Source of the DNA: Suillus spraguei
Lineage: Eukaryota > Basidiomycota > Agaricomycetes > Boletales > Suillaceae
Assembly: GCA_016800925.1 (NCBI GenBank)
Contig: JABCPU010000050.1
Coordinates: 62,001-126,000, forward strand
DNA: 64,000 nt
Reading direction: 5' to 3'
Below the pieces are notes generated by a model. The model was not told where the DNA came from and did no database searches. It saw nothing but the letters and a program-made list of their open reading frames with translations. Made by a program: the position numbers and the translations under genes. Every line of letters begins with the position of its first letter. Position 1 is the first letter of the stretch. This document shows positions 1 through 11,037 of this stretch, in pieces.

Positions 1-810
1 CTACCAAAAATATGTGGATCAAAGTTTTGTTGTTGCCTGACATTTTTCTGAGTCCCAAGTACCGAACCCTGAAATTGTGGACTATCAGATTTCGGGATTC
101 GGGGTTTGGGCACTCGAGATTTGAGACGAAAAAGATATTTACCAAAAATGTGTGGATCCAAGTCATTTTATTGCCTAACATTTGTTTCAGTCTCAAGTGC
201 AGAATCCCGAGTACCAAACCCCAACCCCCTAAATAGTAGACTACTGGAGTTTGGAGTTCGGGTTTGGCACTTAGAATGTGTGGATCAATATGTGTCTATT
301 GCCTCACATTGTTCTGAGTCCCAAGTTGTGAGTGCTGGGTGCCAGGTGCCAGGGTTCAGGGTTCAGCACTGACAATATGTGGATCAATATCTTTCACATT
401 ATGAGTCCCAAGTCCCGAGTGCCGGGTGCCGGAGTTCAGGTTCCAGCACTCAACATGTGTGAATCAATATCTTTGTATTGCCTCACATGTTCTAAGTCCC
501 GGGTGCTGGGGTTCAGGGTTTGGTACTTAAAATATGTGGATCGATATCTTTCACATTGTTATGAGTTCCCGAGTCCCAAGTGCCAGGTGCTGGAGTTCGG
601 GGTTCGGCACTCCAACATGTGTGAATCAATATCTTTGTATTGCCTCACATTGTTTGAAGTCCTGGGTACCGAGTCCCAGGTGCCAGGGGTTGGGGTTCGG
701 TACTTAAAATATGTAGATCGATATCTTTCACATGGTGATGAGTCCCGAGTCCCAGGTGCCAGGGTTCAGGGTTCGGCACTTAAGATATATGGATTGAATG
801 GCATTTGGCG
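1..810. repeat. Degenerate tandem repeat, about 75-140 bp units
   Basis: At least nine diverged units each begin with a version of TATGTGGATCAATATCTTT (near 12, 150, 278, 375, 457, 534, 617, 711 and 787). The units continue through a GTGCCAGGTGCC-like purine/pyrimidine stretch. Spacing shrinks from about 130 bp on the left to about 80 bp on the right. The plus-strand open frames running through it follow the repeat period and show no protein family, so I treat them as chance. Confidence 0.7.
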
Positions 811-1013
811 ACTGGCACCTGGCACCTGGCACAAGGTGACTCGACAGATAGGTTTCAAATTATTTATGTTGTGTGTTGTGTTTCAGGTGGCTGGATATCC
901 GAAATTCACAAAATATCTGTTTTGAATCTCCAGTGTCCAGTTCTGGATTTCCGGACTTGGCATCCAGCACTGACATTCATTCAAACAATTTATATACATC
1001 TATCAACATGCAA

Positions 1014-3132
1014 TTATGTAGCCATTTCAACCTCATCACCAGAGGGCTCAACCTTCACCTCAACATCCATATCATCAGAATTATATTCTGGGACAAGGTT
1101 GCCCAGATCATCTGGGTCCACAATTTTGCTGGATGTTTGTGGACCCTCAGGCTGAATCTGGCTGGGCTCAAATATGAGACTCTCGATGGCAGATGCATCC
1201 TGGACTTTTGGAGATGGAGGTTCCATCCCTGCCATATCCAAGTCAATGAGGGGAGCAAGTGCAGATGGGAGGGGTGAGATGGACAGGGGGACGGATTGAT
1301 CAAGCAAAAAGGTTGCATTGACAGGAGAGTCGGGAAGTGGAAATGAAGGGTGCTGGTCGATGACTTTGCGTGAAGGCCCTCATGGAGGCATTGCAGGGTA
1401 TCAATCTTACCATCCTGCTCCACCACACGAGCCTCAAGAAGAGCAATTCGAGTGGCACCATCCCAAATTGCAATTGCCATGGAATGGAGACCTGGCATGG
1501 GCACATTGAGTGCTGGACGAGGCACTGCAGCACTCGAAGATGGAATAGCTAAGTGAAAGATAAGGTCAGATGGTCATAGAAAATTGGGGTGACTCACAAG
1601 CTGGTGCAGGTGCAGGTGTCTTGGCAGCAGTGATTGTCTTGCTGCGCCCACGGGACTGTGCCTTGGGTGTGGTCACAGCAGGGACAGCCGGAGTGCCGGA
1701 GGGGCCACGAGATTGACTATGAGTTCGGTCTTTGGACTGCAAGGCAGCTGGAGCATTGGAGGGAGCTCTGGAAGGTGTCCTGGAGCGCGTCTGGCAGATG
1801 GTAGACTTCCCTCAAATGCATTTGGGCAGGGATCCCATTGATGCTGGGACACATTTGATCTTCTTGGTGGCACAGCAGACGCACAACAAACACAGGGCAC
1901 GGGTCCTCCTGTCCAACCAAGTGGTGCAGGGCCAATTCTCCTGGGTGCAATAATGGCAGGGGTTGTTCTGTGGGTTCTGTTAGTTGATGGACTCATTGGA
2001 ATTCATTAGAGTACTCACTGGGCCGGGAATGAGAATATCACCTGTATCAATGACTGGAGGTTCCTCAGCTGGAGTGCTGGACATTGCCTGGGGGGTCTTG
2101 ACAACTTCTGGACGACTGCCGGAGGTGGCCTGATAATGGGTAAGCATAGGCGGGAGGTCCGGACAAAGAATGATGACTGACCATCACCTTGGGTGGACTG
2201 CCGGCAATGAGCTGATATATATCAGCATTTCTCCAAGTGCTGGACAACTAAATATTACTTACTGAAGCAGGACCAAATAATTGCTTCTTCGGGGAATGGG
2301 GTGAACGAGGGGAATGGGGCGTCCCTACAACAATTGTGGAGGGCTGGGGCAGGTTGAGTGCTGGCACTCCACTCGAAATAGGCTACAAAAAATTGAGAGA
2401 ATGAAAACAATGAACTGGACGACATACCTGAACAATTGAGTCTTCCTCATCTTCCGACTCCATGAACACCTTTGGCTTCATATTGCGAGTTGCCTTGACC
2501 CGCTTGCGACCCTTCTTTGCTGACTTCAGAGGTGAGGAAGAGTGTCCAGACATCATGGGGGACTTCCTCTTCCTGCTCCCTTCCACTTCTGGCTCTAGGT
2601 CAGCAACAACGCCTTACCTTTTCCTTTGTCCTGGAACTCGGTGGTGGCGTGGGTGGAATAACCGGCAACATTGCTGGCGACGACGGGTGGGGAGGGAAGG
2701 TCAACAGTGATTGGGCCAATTGAAGGGTTAGGCATGACAGGGAGATCACCTGAATGGTCACCTAATGCCTCCCAGGCGCAAATCTTGCTGCGCCAGGAGT
2801 GTTTCAACACCCGGGGGTCATCATGGCTGATGCTGTGCCAGTTGGGCCACACCCGGGAGTCATGGACCTAACTCTCATCGACTCCTTGGAACAGGATGCA
2901 ATGATGCGGGCATGTAAGGCCCTTTCTCATGCTCCCGGACGATCTCAGCCTACCCAGATATTAGAAAAACCAAAAGTTCCAGTGCATCTGATCCATCTCC
3001 AGTCAATTGAAAGCTGTACTGAAAGCACAACATACCTAGTGAAATCTGGGACTCGGTTGAGTCATCCACATCCATTGAGTTGTATTCAGTGACCGGAGGT
3101 TCATAAAATCTGACTGCTGGTTGAGATCTCAT
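1014..3132 (-). pseudogene. Multicopy low-complexity hypothetical gene, possibly degenerate
   Basis: Several consecutive minus-strand frames read as one multi-exon gene, separated by donor-like sites (for example near 2020, 2265 and 1600). The predicted N-terminal part is basic and Ser/Lys-rich followed by an acidic stretch (2586-2400). The middle part carries GPAPLGWTGGPVPC followed by a Cys-poor remnant of a Cys-rich fungal cluster motif (1996-1800). A heptad-like helical stretch (about 1480-1390) precedes an acidic C-terminus ending EVEMAT (1014). Genes of this composition are multicopy and unassigned in agaricomycete genomes; I know of no function. Cysteines expected in the cluster are missing and the frames are not continuous, so it is probably a decayed copy. 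It lies directly next to the Tc1 element. Confidence 0.45.
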
Positions 3133-3162
3133 GATGTCTGATCAACTGATCAAACTGATTTA

Positions 3163-4789
3163 CAGTGGCTCAAAAAACTGTCCGCATGTTTTGGCATTTT
3201 TCACTATCTATAATATTGTGTGAGAAAAAAACAAACAAATGCCTCAAAACATGCTTATACCACATTGTAGTATGGCTTCAGGGCTTTCATTTGAGCCCTA
3301 CACCGTGGGAATCGGTGGAGATATGGTGGAGATACAAGGCTCACAAAAATGGTGACTCATGCGGACAGTTTTTTGACTCCAAGTATTTTACAGTAATAAC
3401 CAGGTATTCTAGTATTTTGTATGACCTCCCTTGGCTTTAATTACTGCCTCTATCCTTCTAGGCATACTCTCAATTAATTTCTGGCAATCCTCAGCTGTGA
3501 TCTTCCCCCATTCCACTGCTACTCTCTCCCAAAGCTCCCATACTCCTTTAGGGGGGTTTTCATAGGCTTGAAGCTTTTTCTTGAGTGTTCCCCAGAGATG
3601 TTCAATGACATTGACATCAGGAGACTGTGCTGGCCAGTCAAGAACATTGATGTTATGTTCTTCAAACCATTCCCTAGCTCTTCTGGATGTGTGCTTGGGA
3701 TCATTATCCTGTTGGAAAATAATATCTTCTTCATCAATCCCTGATTCTGCCAAGCTAGGCAGCAAGTGGTCATTTAAAATGTCCACATACTGCTCAGCAT
3801 TCATCTTCCCCTCAACCTCAGCAAGCATTCCCACACCATTCCATCCCATACAGCCCCATACCATTAAAGAACCTCCTCCAAACTTGACAGTCCCATTAAC
3901 CTCTCTGTCTGTTAGGCCATCTCCCTTCTTTTTCCATACATACACCTTCCCATCTGACCCAATCCTATTGATTTTGGTCTCATCTGACATATAACATGCT
4001 TCCAGTCCTCTACAGTCCAGTGTTGATGAGCTAAGGCAAAGGCTAGTCTTCTCTGCCTATGTTTGATGGAGAGAAGAGGCTTTTTCTTCTTTGTTACTGC
4101 CTTGAGATGAAGCTGCCTTGAGAACATTCCTCACAGTTTTGTGAAGAGACAGGGGTAGTGATGGTGGAATTGATATAATGGGTGGCTTGGACAGCATTAT
4201 CAGCCTTTCCTGTAGTGATATGTTGGATAATAGCCCTTTTGTCAGTAGAGGTAAGCTTGGATGGACGTCCTCCACAAGAGTTTTCCTTGTCTGGGTGGCT
4301 TTCTTTGATGAACTTGGCCACAGTGGACTTGCATACTCCAGTTCTAGAGGAAATTTGGCGAGCAGAGAGGCCAGCATAAGACAGAGAGAGGATATTATCT
4401 CTTTGAGCAGAGGAGATGGCTTTCATGGTGATTATGACTATGATACATGAGATATTCTGGTTTATATAGTTAGATATAGTCATAAAATAACATAATGACA
4501 CCACTTTATAATTTATATAATAGTGCATGATTTTTATTGGTGTCATAAATAATGATTATATAGTTTTAATATACACTCAAAAAACTGTCCACATGAGTCA
4601 TCATTTTATAAGCCTATATCTCCACCATATCTCCACCGATTCCCACGGTGTAGGGCTCAAATGAAAGCCCTGAAGCCATACTACAATGTGGTATAAGCAT
4701 GTTTTGAGGCATTTGTTTGTTTTTGTTCTCACACAATATTATAGATAGTGAAAAATGCCAAAACATGCGGACAGTTTTTTGAGCCACTG
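3163..4789 (-). mobile_element. Tc1/mariner transposon with about 218 bp compound inverted arms
   Basis: The element is flanked by TA on both sides (3161-3162 and 4790-4791). Its tips CAGTGGCTCAAAAAACTG and the reverse complement are perfectly matched. Each arm is about 218 bp (3163-3380 and 4572-4789), and the tip core CTCAAAAAACTGTCC-GC recurs at the inner end of each arm in the opposite direction. The element encodes one transposase on the minus strand, which is frameshifted. Size (1627 bp), TA target and DD34E transposase place it in the Tc1 branch. With its own transposase broken it can move only if a related enzyme is supplied. Confidence 0.93.
3409..4426 (-). pseudogene. Tc1-type DD34E transposase, two frameshifts
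   Basis: The start is taken at MKAISSAQRDN (4426), because the longer open frame upstream is AT-rich terminal DNA. The N-terminal part holds a helix-turn-helix (LSARQISSRTGVCKSTVAKF) and a GRPSK hinge, the paired-like DNA-binding region of Tc1 enzymes. The catalytic part carries WGCMGWNG, FQQDNDPKHTS and SPDVNVIEHLW, with 34 residues between the second Asp and the Glu, hence DD34E. The frame changes near 4110-4130 and again near 3985. Both breaks lie between the DNA-binding and catalytic parts, so no full-length protein can be read. Catalytic residues themselves are intact, so inactivation looks recent compared with the Plavaka and Gypsy copies here. Confidence 0.9.
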
Positions 4790-4791
4790 TA

Positions 4792-5147
4792 TAACGGAAG
4801 TCTATTAGTTAATGCACAGCAGATCAGTAAGTGCGAGTCAGAAATGAGACACAGGTAATGGATCAATAAGCGGAAGGAAATATACACAGCCGGAATACCA
4901 GAGACAGGAGGATTGCCGAAGAGAGGTAGATGCAGATGTCCACAAGGGAGTTAGAGTGCGAGAAGTAGGAACTTTCAGATGGGTGATCTGGACAGGATCT
5001 GTGGACCGGATGGAAGTAGGATCGATCAGATCAGATCTGAGATCAGAAGTATGGTATATGACAAGCGCACTGAAAGGGGGACGCATTGACAGAAGTAGGA
5101 TCGATCAAATCTGATTGGATCTGAGATCAGAAGTATGGTATATGACA
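4792..5147 (-). repeat. Partial LTR (family B) with a small tandem duplication
   Basis: 4792-5064 matches the last part of the solo LTR at 58595-59353 in the same orientation, ending in GGTATATGACA. The LTR end plus about 25 bp of the flanking chitin-synthase relic is repeated immediately afterwards, giving a second GGTATATGACA near 5147. The upstream half of the LTR is missing: the Tc1 element sits where it should continue. Confidence 0.75.
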
Positions 5148-7765
5148 AGGCACTGGAAGGGGGACGCATTGGAGACAAGAGGAAGAGCAGGGTCCAAAAA
5201 GACATTGATGAACAGTGACTCGTCACCATTATTACCACCAGGTGAAGAATAAAGGGCATAGGGATTGCCAAAGCCACGGACATCAAGTCCAGCCTCAGCC
5301 TCAGCATTATGAACATGATTGTGCTTCAGCTCCCAAACATCTGATGCACGAATATGGTCCTCAAGCAAGTGGAATGCTGCTTGTGATAGGAAGACCTACA
5401 AAGATGTTCAACACATGTCTCAGCTACATTTTCAATTCACTTGCCTTGTATTGCCCAAGGACAACATCCCACTCCTTCAACGACAGCACAGTCTGCATCT
5501 GCTCAACATGTTCCATCAGAGTTCCCTCTGAAATGCCCAAAGCTGAAATTGAATCCCTATACCTTTGACAAAACTCCTCCAGTGTCATTCCCACCTCAAA
5601 CACATTTGCATTGCGCCTTGCAATCTCAGTCAAGTCCATGGTGCACACTTGGCCCTTGACAGAGCAACCCTCGAGTTGGTTGGGCAGCTGCAAGTCATTT
5701 GGGTTGATACAGAACACATACCAGTTCTGTGTGTCCCCTAAAGTTTTGAAGAGAGTGTAGAGTGCAGGATGGAACTCACCTGCAACACAGGGTGTGCTGC
5801 TTCTGGTGGATGCTGTGACACCATCATCATCATCCTGATCTTGCTAATTAATTATTGTGCCCTTGTGACAGGTAGAGGGGAGCACACATTGGTTTGACAG
5901 GCTGCTGGGCAGCGACAATAGTGTCTTCATGTTTGGGGTGGGCTTGTGTTGCAATAGCCTTCCCGAGAAGAGGCATTTGATGAAGGGGCTCATTGACCCA
6001 GCACCCTCCGCACCAGAAATACCCGAACCTGAACCACAAAGAAGTGAGACAAAATTAGGGTTAAGAGCATCAAGGTTACAGTCCAAGATGTTGGAATCCA
6101 ACGAACCAGAGACAGAAGAGAAGAGAATGGTCAAAGAATCCGAGAAGCAAGGCATGAGGGAAGAAGCTGAGGAACGTGGTTCAACCGCAAGCCTAAAGAG
6201 GCCAATGGGGTGCGGCACGCTGACATCGGCCGAGCTTCTGAGACATATGTCAGATAGGTCATGTTATTTTTGTTTCTTACTTACCTGCTATGAAGTTGAG
6301 CGCCAATAGACACAAACATCTCAGTTCTTGAACAGAAACCAAGATTGTACCTTGTCTTTCTAGCTCCCTCTCTCCATGTTCACTCGCCTGTCATCATGAC
6401 ACAAGAAGCCCCCAGTGGAATAGTTGAAGTGGTTGATGGTGAATGTGGGGAAACCAGAATGATCAATGGCACCGACTTTGAATGACAAGTGGTTGCCCCA
6501 ATGCTTGCCAAAGGCTTCCACCATCGAGTGATCAGTCTTCTTATGTGAGTGATGAGCCTGATGTAGATGAGACCACCCAGCTTGTTTTGAAGCAGTCACA
6601 TGCACTCAGCATTGTCAAAGTAAGAGACAGTGGGGACGAAACATGAGATACCCTCATTCTGGTATTCATCCACATGAGTCTCAAAGATACGTATTTGAAG
6701 GAAGTTTTGCAGGCACTCATTGGCAAAGTTAATGCAGAACTGATCAAGGGAGTTGGGGTGACTTGTCATATACCATACTTCTGATCCAGATCCAACCATA
6801 TCCGATCAGATCCAATTGACTCTATTTCCATCCGGTCCACAGATCCTATCCAGATCGCTCATCCGAATGTGCTCGCTTCTTGCACTCTATCTCCCTTGTG
6901 TATAACTGCATCTATCTCCTTTCATCACTCATCCTGTTTCCGGTACTCCGGCTGTGTATAATTCCTTCCTGTGTCACTGATCCGTTACTTGTGTTTCATT
7001 TCTGATTTGTGCTTACTGATCCGCTGCGCATTGACTAATAGACTTCCATTACACTTTGTACATAGCCCTCGGTCCCGGACTTATTGATTATCCGTCTTAG
7101 ATACTTACCGTATATAAACCACTTGTAGATCTCTGTAGAACCTTAGTTCAAATATCATCTTAGATTCTGCTCATTCCGCTTCCTTTGGACTTGAGTCACT
7201 TTCCACTCAAAGTCATCTTCCAAGACTTGGGATTGATTCCTATAGTCTATATCTCCGACTCTATCTTTGGATAGTCTACCTCTGTCAGTTTCTAGTTAGA
7301 AATCCGTTCCGAAGCTAGCCTTAGTCCTCTTTCCATCCCCGTGCTCCGAATAACCTTCAGATGTACCATATCCGATACCTTCGGACGTCCAGATCCGCTA
7401 CGCAACTCCTTCCAGATTTTCGGACATATATCTCCTCTCTGAAATAAGGGGCATTACTCGGACAAGGGGCACAGTGCACGAACTGAGGCCAAAGCCCTTC
7501 AGATCTTTCACCCCTTGAGTACGGTCTTAACACGACTGGTCATGTTCTGTGGGCCAGGGAGATAGAAATTAAAGGCTGATGAATGTGTCAAAGTCTTTGC
7601 GACACAGCCGCTGGTTGATACATATGTCCATTCAACCATGCAAAGAGAAGGGAATACAGTGTTTTTATGAGGTCATCTCAGTTATCAGATACACCATTGG
7701 GGTCAAGGAAGACAGTGCAGAGCTCCTTCTTTGCAAGCTTCTTCCAGCGGATGCTGTGACATCAT
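5148..7765 (-). pseudogene. Myosin-motor chitin synthase (class V type), broken fragment
   Basis: Minus-strand pieces in order match the late motor and post-motor region of fungal chitin synthases with an N-terminal myosin domain. 7765-7537 holds FLDPNGVSDN and KTLYSLLFAWLN. 6763-6590 holds NSLDQFCINFANECLQNF, HVDEYQNEGI and YFDNAEC. 6600-6400 holds KKTDHSMVEAFGKHWGNH and FTINHFN. 6100-5900 holds NLDALNPNFVSLL-like and ATQAHPKHEDTIVAAQQPVKPM. 5720-5430 holds FCINPNDLQLPNQLEG and FEVGMTLEEFCQRYRDS. 5370-5150 holds AEAEAGLDVRGFGNPYA. Frames shift repeatedly, a solo LTR splits it at 6764-7531, and no catalytic chitin synthase domain is present. It is a dead partial copy; a working parent gene must lie elsewhere. 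The family builds cell-wall chitin at hyphal tips. Confidence 0.85.
6764..7531 (+). mobile_element. Solo LTR, family B, inside the chitin synthase relic
   Basis: 768 bp beginning TGTCATATACC and ending GGTCTTAACA. It is a diverged reverse-complement copy of the LTR at 58595-59353. It is flanked by TGACT (6759-6763) and CGACT (7532-7536), a 5 bp target duplication differing by one C/T transition. Removing it rejoins the motor sequence between the codons for MTS and NSLDQFC, which confirms the boundaries. Confidence 0.9.
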
Positions 7766-8050
7766 CATCGTCCCAATCTTGCTCATCAATGCCGTTTTCC
7801 CGTAGTGTGGGCACATGCTTGATTGTGCCCTTGCACAGGTAGACAGGTAGAGGAAGCAGGCATTGGTTTGATGGGCTGCTCTGTCATGGTGACCGTGAAC
7901 AATGCTGCTGCCATTGTTGTTGTTGTTGCTGGCAAGACTGGAGGAGATGGAGAGAGGGGGTAACAGTGGCTGCAACCCCAAATGATATTGTTGCTGCTGT
8001 TGGCCAGTAAATGAAGTCAGAATAGTAGACACAAAATTCAAGTAATGCTT
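7766..8050. other. Rearranged linker segment with short CAA/GTT repeats
   Basis: 7740-7900 is a diverged duplicate of 5800-5900: both contain GGATGCTGTGACA, ATTGTGCCCTTG and ATTGGTTTGA in order. The 5800-5900 copy belongs to the linker of the chitin synthase relic, so this second copy points to a local rearrangement. A GTTGTTGTTG tract at 7915-7930 and a TTGTTGCTGCTGTTG tract at 7990-8004 are simple repeats. No gene is visible. Confidence 0.5.
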
Positions 8051-9752
8051 ACATGTGTCAATGCACCCACACCTTCATATGGAGGAACATGTCACTATCA
8101 ACATGCTCAACAACCAGATATTCACCATAGTGTTGAGGAGCGGGGAACAAAAGGGCTCCTTGAATGAAGGACTTGAGTGGGATGATAATCGAGTCAGCTT
8201 TGGAAACAGCTTTGACCTGAGTAAGCCTCAGGTCTCAGTCAATCCTGCAAGAACTGCCAACAATGCCAGCGGTATAAGGCTAAACAAGTGCGAATTGGAG
8301 AGTGCCAATGTCTGGAATGTTACATTTAAACATTAGTATGAGCTGAACAAAGATGGCCCTCTCTGTGGTAAGCTGTATGAGGGCACAGTCAAAGTGTGAA
8401 CATCCATGGAATGATGGATTGCACCGGAGGTGGTCTGTTGACTGCCTCCAGTCAACAGTATTCTCATAGTTGACCTTGAGGTAGTGATGCTCGTAGATCT
8501 GAATGATATGCCATAAGTTAGTGTGATGAAGAATAATCAACCAACATACCTGGAAATCAGCCGGTATGGTCACCCATCTCATCAACTGTACCCATAAGTT
8601 GGCAGGGATGCATTGATGAAATCAGAGAATTTCTTGCAGAAGCCTTGGAAAGCTTGATCTTGGATGCCTAGCCTCATCTCAATATCCTGGATAGTAGAGC
8701 AACTTTGAGGAGAGCTGAGCTTGATGTGTCCATCAAAGGCGATGTGGCCAATGTCATCCTCATCTGTGGCATCATCCAAGGCCTGCAGGCAACGATGTTG
8801 TCAAGTGCATCCACACATCCTCGCAAAAGCAAGGACGCACATTTGTGGTGATCAACACGAAGGATCTACAATTGTATATTAACATATTAGCATGATCAAT
8901 GAGCAAACATGCATACCTGTTTAGCAACATCTTTTCCGTTTGAGTGAAAAAGATAGGCCACTTTCAGGGGGCCATGGAGCTTCTCGTTAGGGCATGTACT
9001 GAAATTATGTGCCACACCTTTCCTTGTGATGTCCCACCGTGCGTGAGTCCAAAGATGTGTCTTTGGGAAGTTCCAGTCTGTCTTGAGATCTTCAATAGAG
9101 GAAGCTGTAGCACATTCCACATAGTCCTGAGATCTAGTCAGTAAGGATGATTCAATGAAAAGAGGAAGGATTACCTTGAGAGCAGCATTAAAAACAAGGA
9201 ATTTGGTATCTAACATTGCAAGTGTCTGCTCTGTATGCACATCAAGCCCTGATCAAGCTGTCCAGCTGCAGGTAGCTGCAAATGACACAAAGAATGCGAT
9301 AGCCTTCTGGACTAGCTCTGTGCATCAAAACGGAGAGTGCCGCGTAGAATGCTTGCTTTACAATAGTTAGCCAAGCATATATCTATCAATACTGACTTGT
9401 TTGTACTTACCATGACCAAGTCCCGCTTCTTGTTACCATCCGTAAATGTGATGTGGATCACAGTTGTGAAATGAGTAAGATCATGCCACCAAGGGAACTC
9501 CTCGACACTGAAAGAAGGTTTAGATATGTAATACAGTGGATGGAGAAATAATATACTATTTGTCAATGGCTGCCAGAGCTTCTCGTCTGACATCACCAAG
9601 AATTGTCTTTAACTCTCCCAACAAATGATACCCTCCCATACCACTATGCACTGTATGCAACCTGTCAACACTCATTGCATCATGAGGGTCAGAGTGCTCA
9701 ATAAGCCAGAGGACATTCTAAATGTAATGTATCAATAGAATAGAATAGTAGA

Positions 9753-10221
9753 TGTTACAATCGTACGTACCCCTATTCATTTTCTTACTTCATTTACCTT
9801 GTATATTACGTAACAAGACTCTGACTCATATGCTCAATGCATCTGTACTATAGTTGCCTCCTTCTTGGATACGCACTTACTTTCTCACGACTCTCTTGGT
9901 CTGTGGCACATATTGGCCTATTTAAGCACAGTGTATTTGTAGTAGATTCTCTACTTTAATCTTACTGGGTTTACCTGGAATCTCCTTCGCTTAGGTCTCC
10001 ACCTAAGTCGTCTTGAATCGTCTCTAAGTCTAAGCACTCCTTAGCCTAGTCTCTATTCTCGCGGATACCTCTTAGACTTGTCTTTGAGGCTGAACCCTTG
10101 ATCGTACTCGGAACGCGTTCCTTGTACTTTCACCTTGCCCTCTTCTGGACATTGTAAGAACTCCCAGCAGACCGCCTGTGTCTTTTCACTGTCGCTGGTG
10201 ACGCCATCCCAGTTCGTAACA
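9753..10221 (+). mobile_element. Solo LTR, family A (469 bp)
   Basis: Starts TGTTACAATCG and ends TTCGTAACA, with an exact 5 bp target duplication GTAGA at 9748-9752 and 10222-10226. Close relatives lie at 46379-46855, 47416-47867 and as the LTRs of the chromovirus (49382-49789, 57992-58399). It sits in the Plavaka transposase relic, upstream (in gene direction) of the catalytic-core pieces at 9240-8900. Confidence 0.95.
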
Positions 10222-11037
10222 GTAGAATTGAAATGCATGACTTACAGCAACCGCACATAATCCTAGCACTTTCAAAAGCTCCTCACCTTGAGATTTGCTC
10301 TGTTGGTAAACATCGAGCGCAGCCTGTGCATCTTTTGCGGACCTGATGGTGTGAGTTTTGGACAAGTCAGAAAGCTCTTCACACGGTACAAGGCACACAG
10401 GGCACGGGCACTTGCATTGCATGCCGTGAATAAGAGACATCATGCATCTATTAACAATTGAAGGCTATGTGAGTCTTAGTAGACATCAATAGCAGTGCAC
10501 TCACTGTTCTTCATAGTCTGCAGATAGTATTAGTATCACAGGGAATAACCAGCACATTTTTTTCATAGCACATGTATGAATATCCGGTCTTTGAATATTG
10601 GTCAAGGTTGATGAGAAGCTTGATGAATGCTTCATGCCATATGACACACTTAAAGTTTATGTATTCTGGCTTCCCCTGTTCCGACACTTCTTCATCAATC
10701 TGCAATGTTGATAGCATTATTGAATGGTATCACTGATGAGTGCTGACTCACAATTGGTAGCCAACCAATAACCTGACCACCACCAATACCCTCACCGTTT
10801 CGAATGTCAACAGGTAAATTTGCACAGCGAGCCATGACTGGATATCCTTTCACAGTGCCATGCGAAGACAACTTGGTCTTGTCTGCATACAGTATAAAGC
10901 AAAAGGGAGCAGCACTGTCAAGATTTGGTGGAAGATGAGACTGATACATAGACGCAATCACTGCACATTAATATACACAAATATCGAACATGATATCAAC
11001 ATACTTGGATATCCCACCAACGATCACCAGTTCACGG

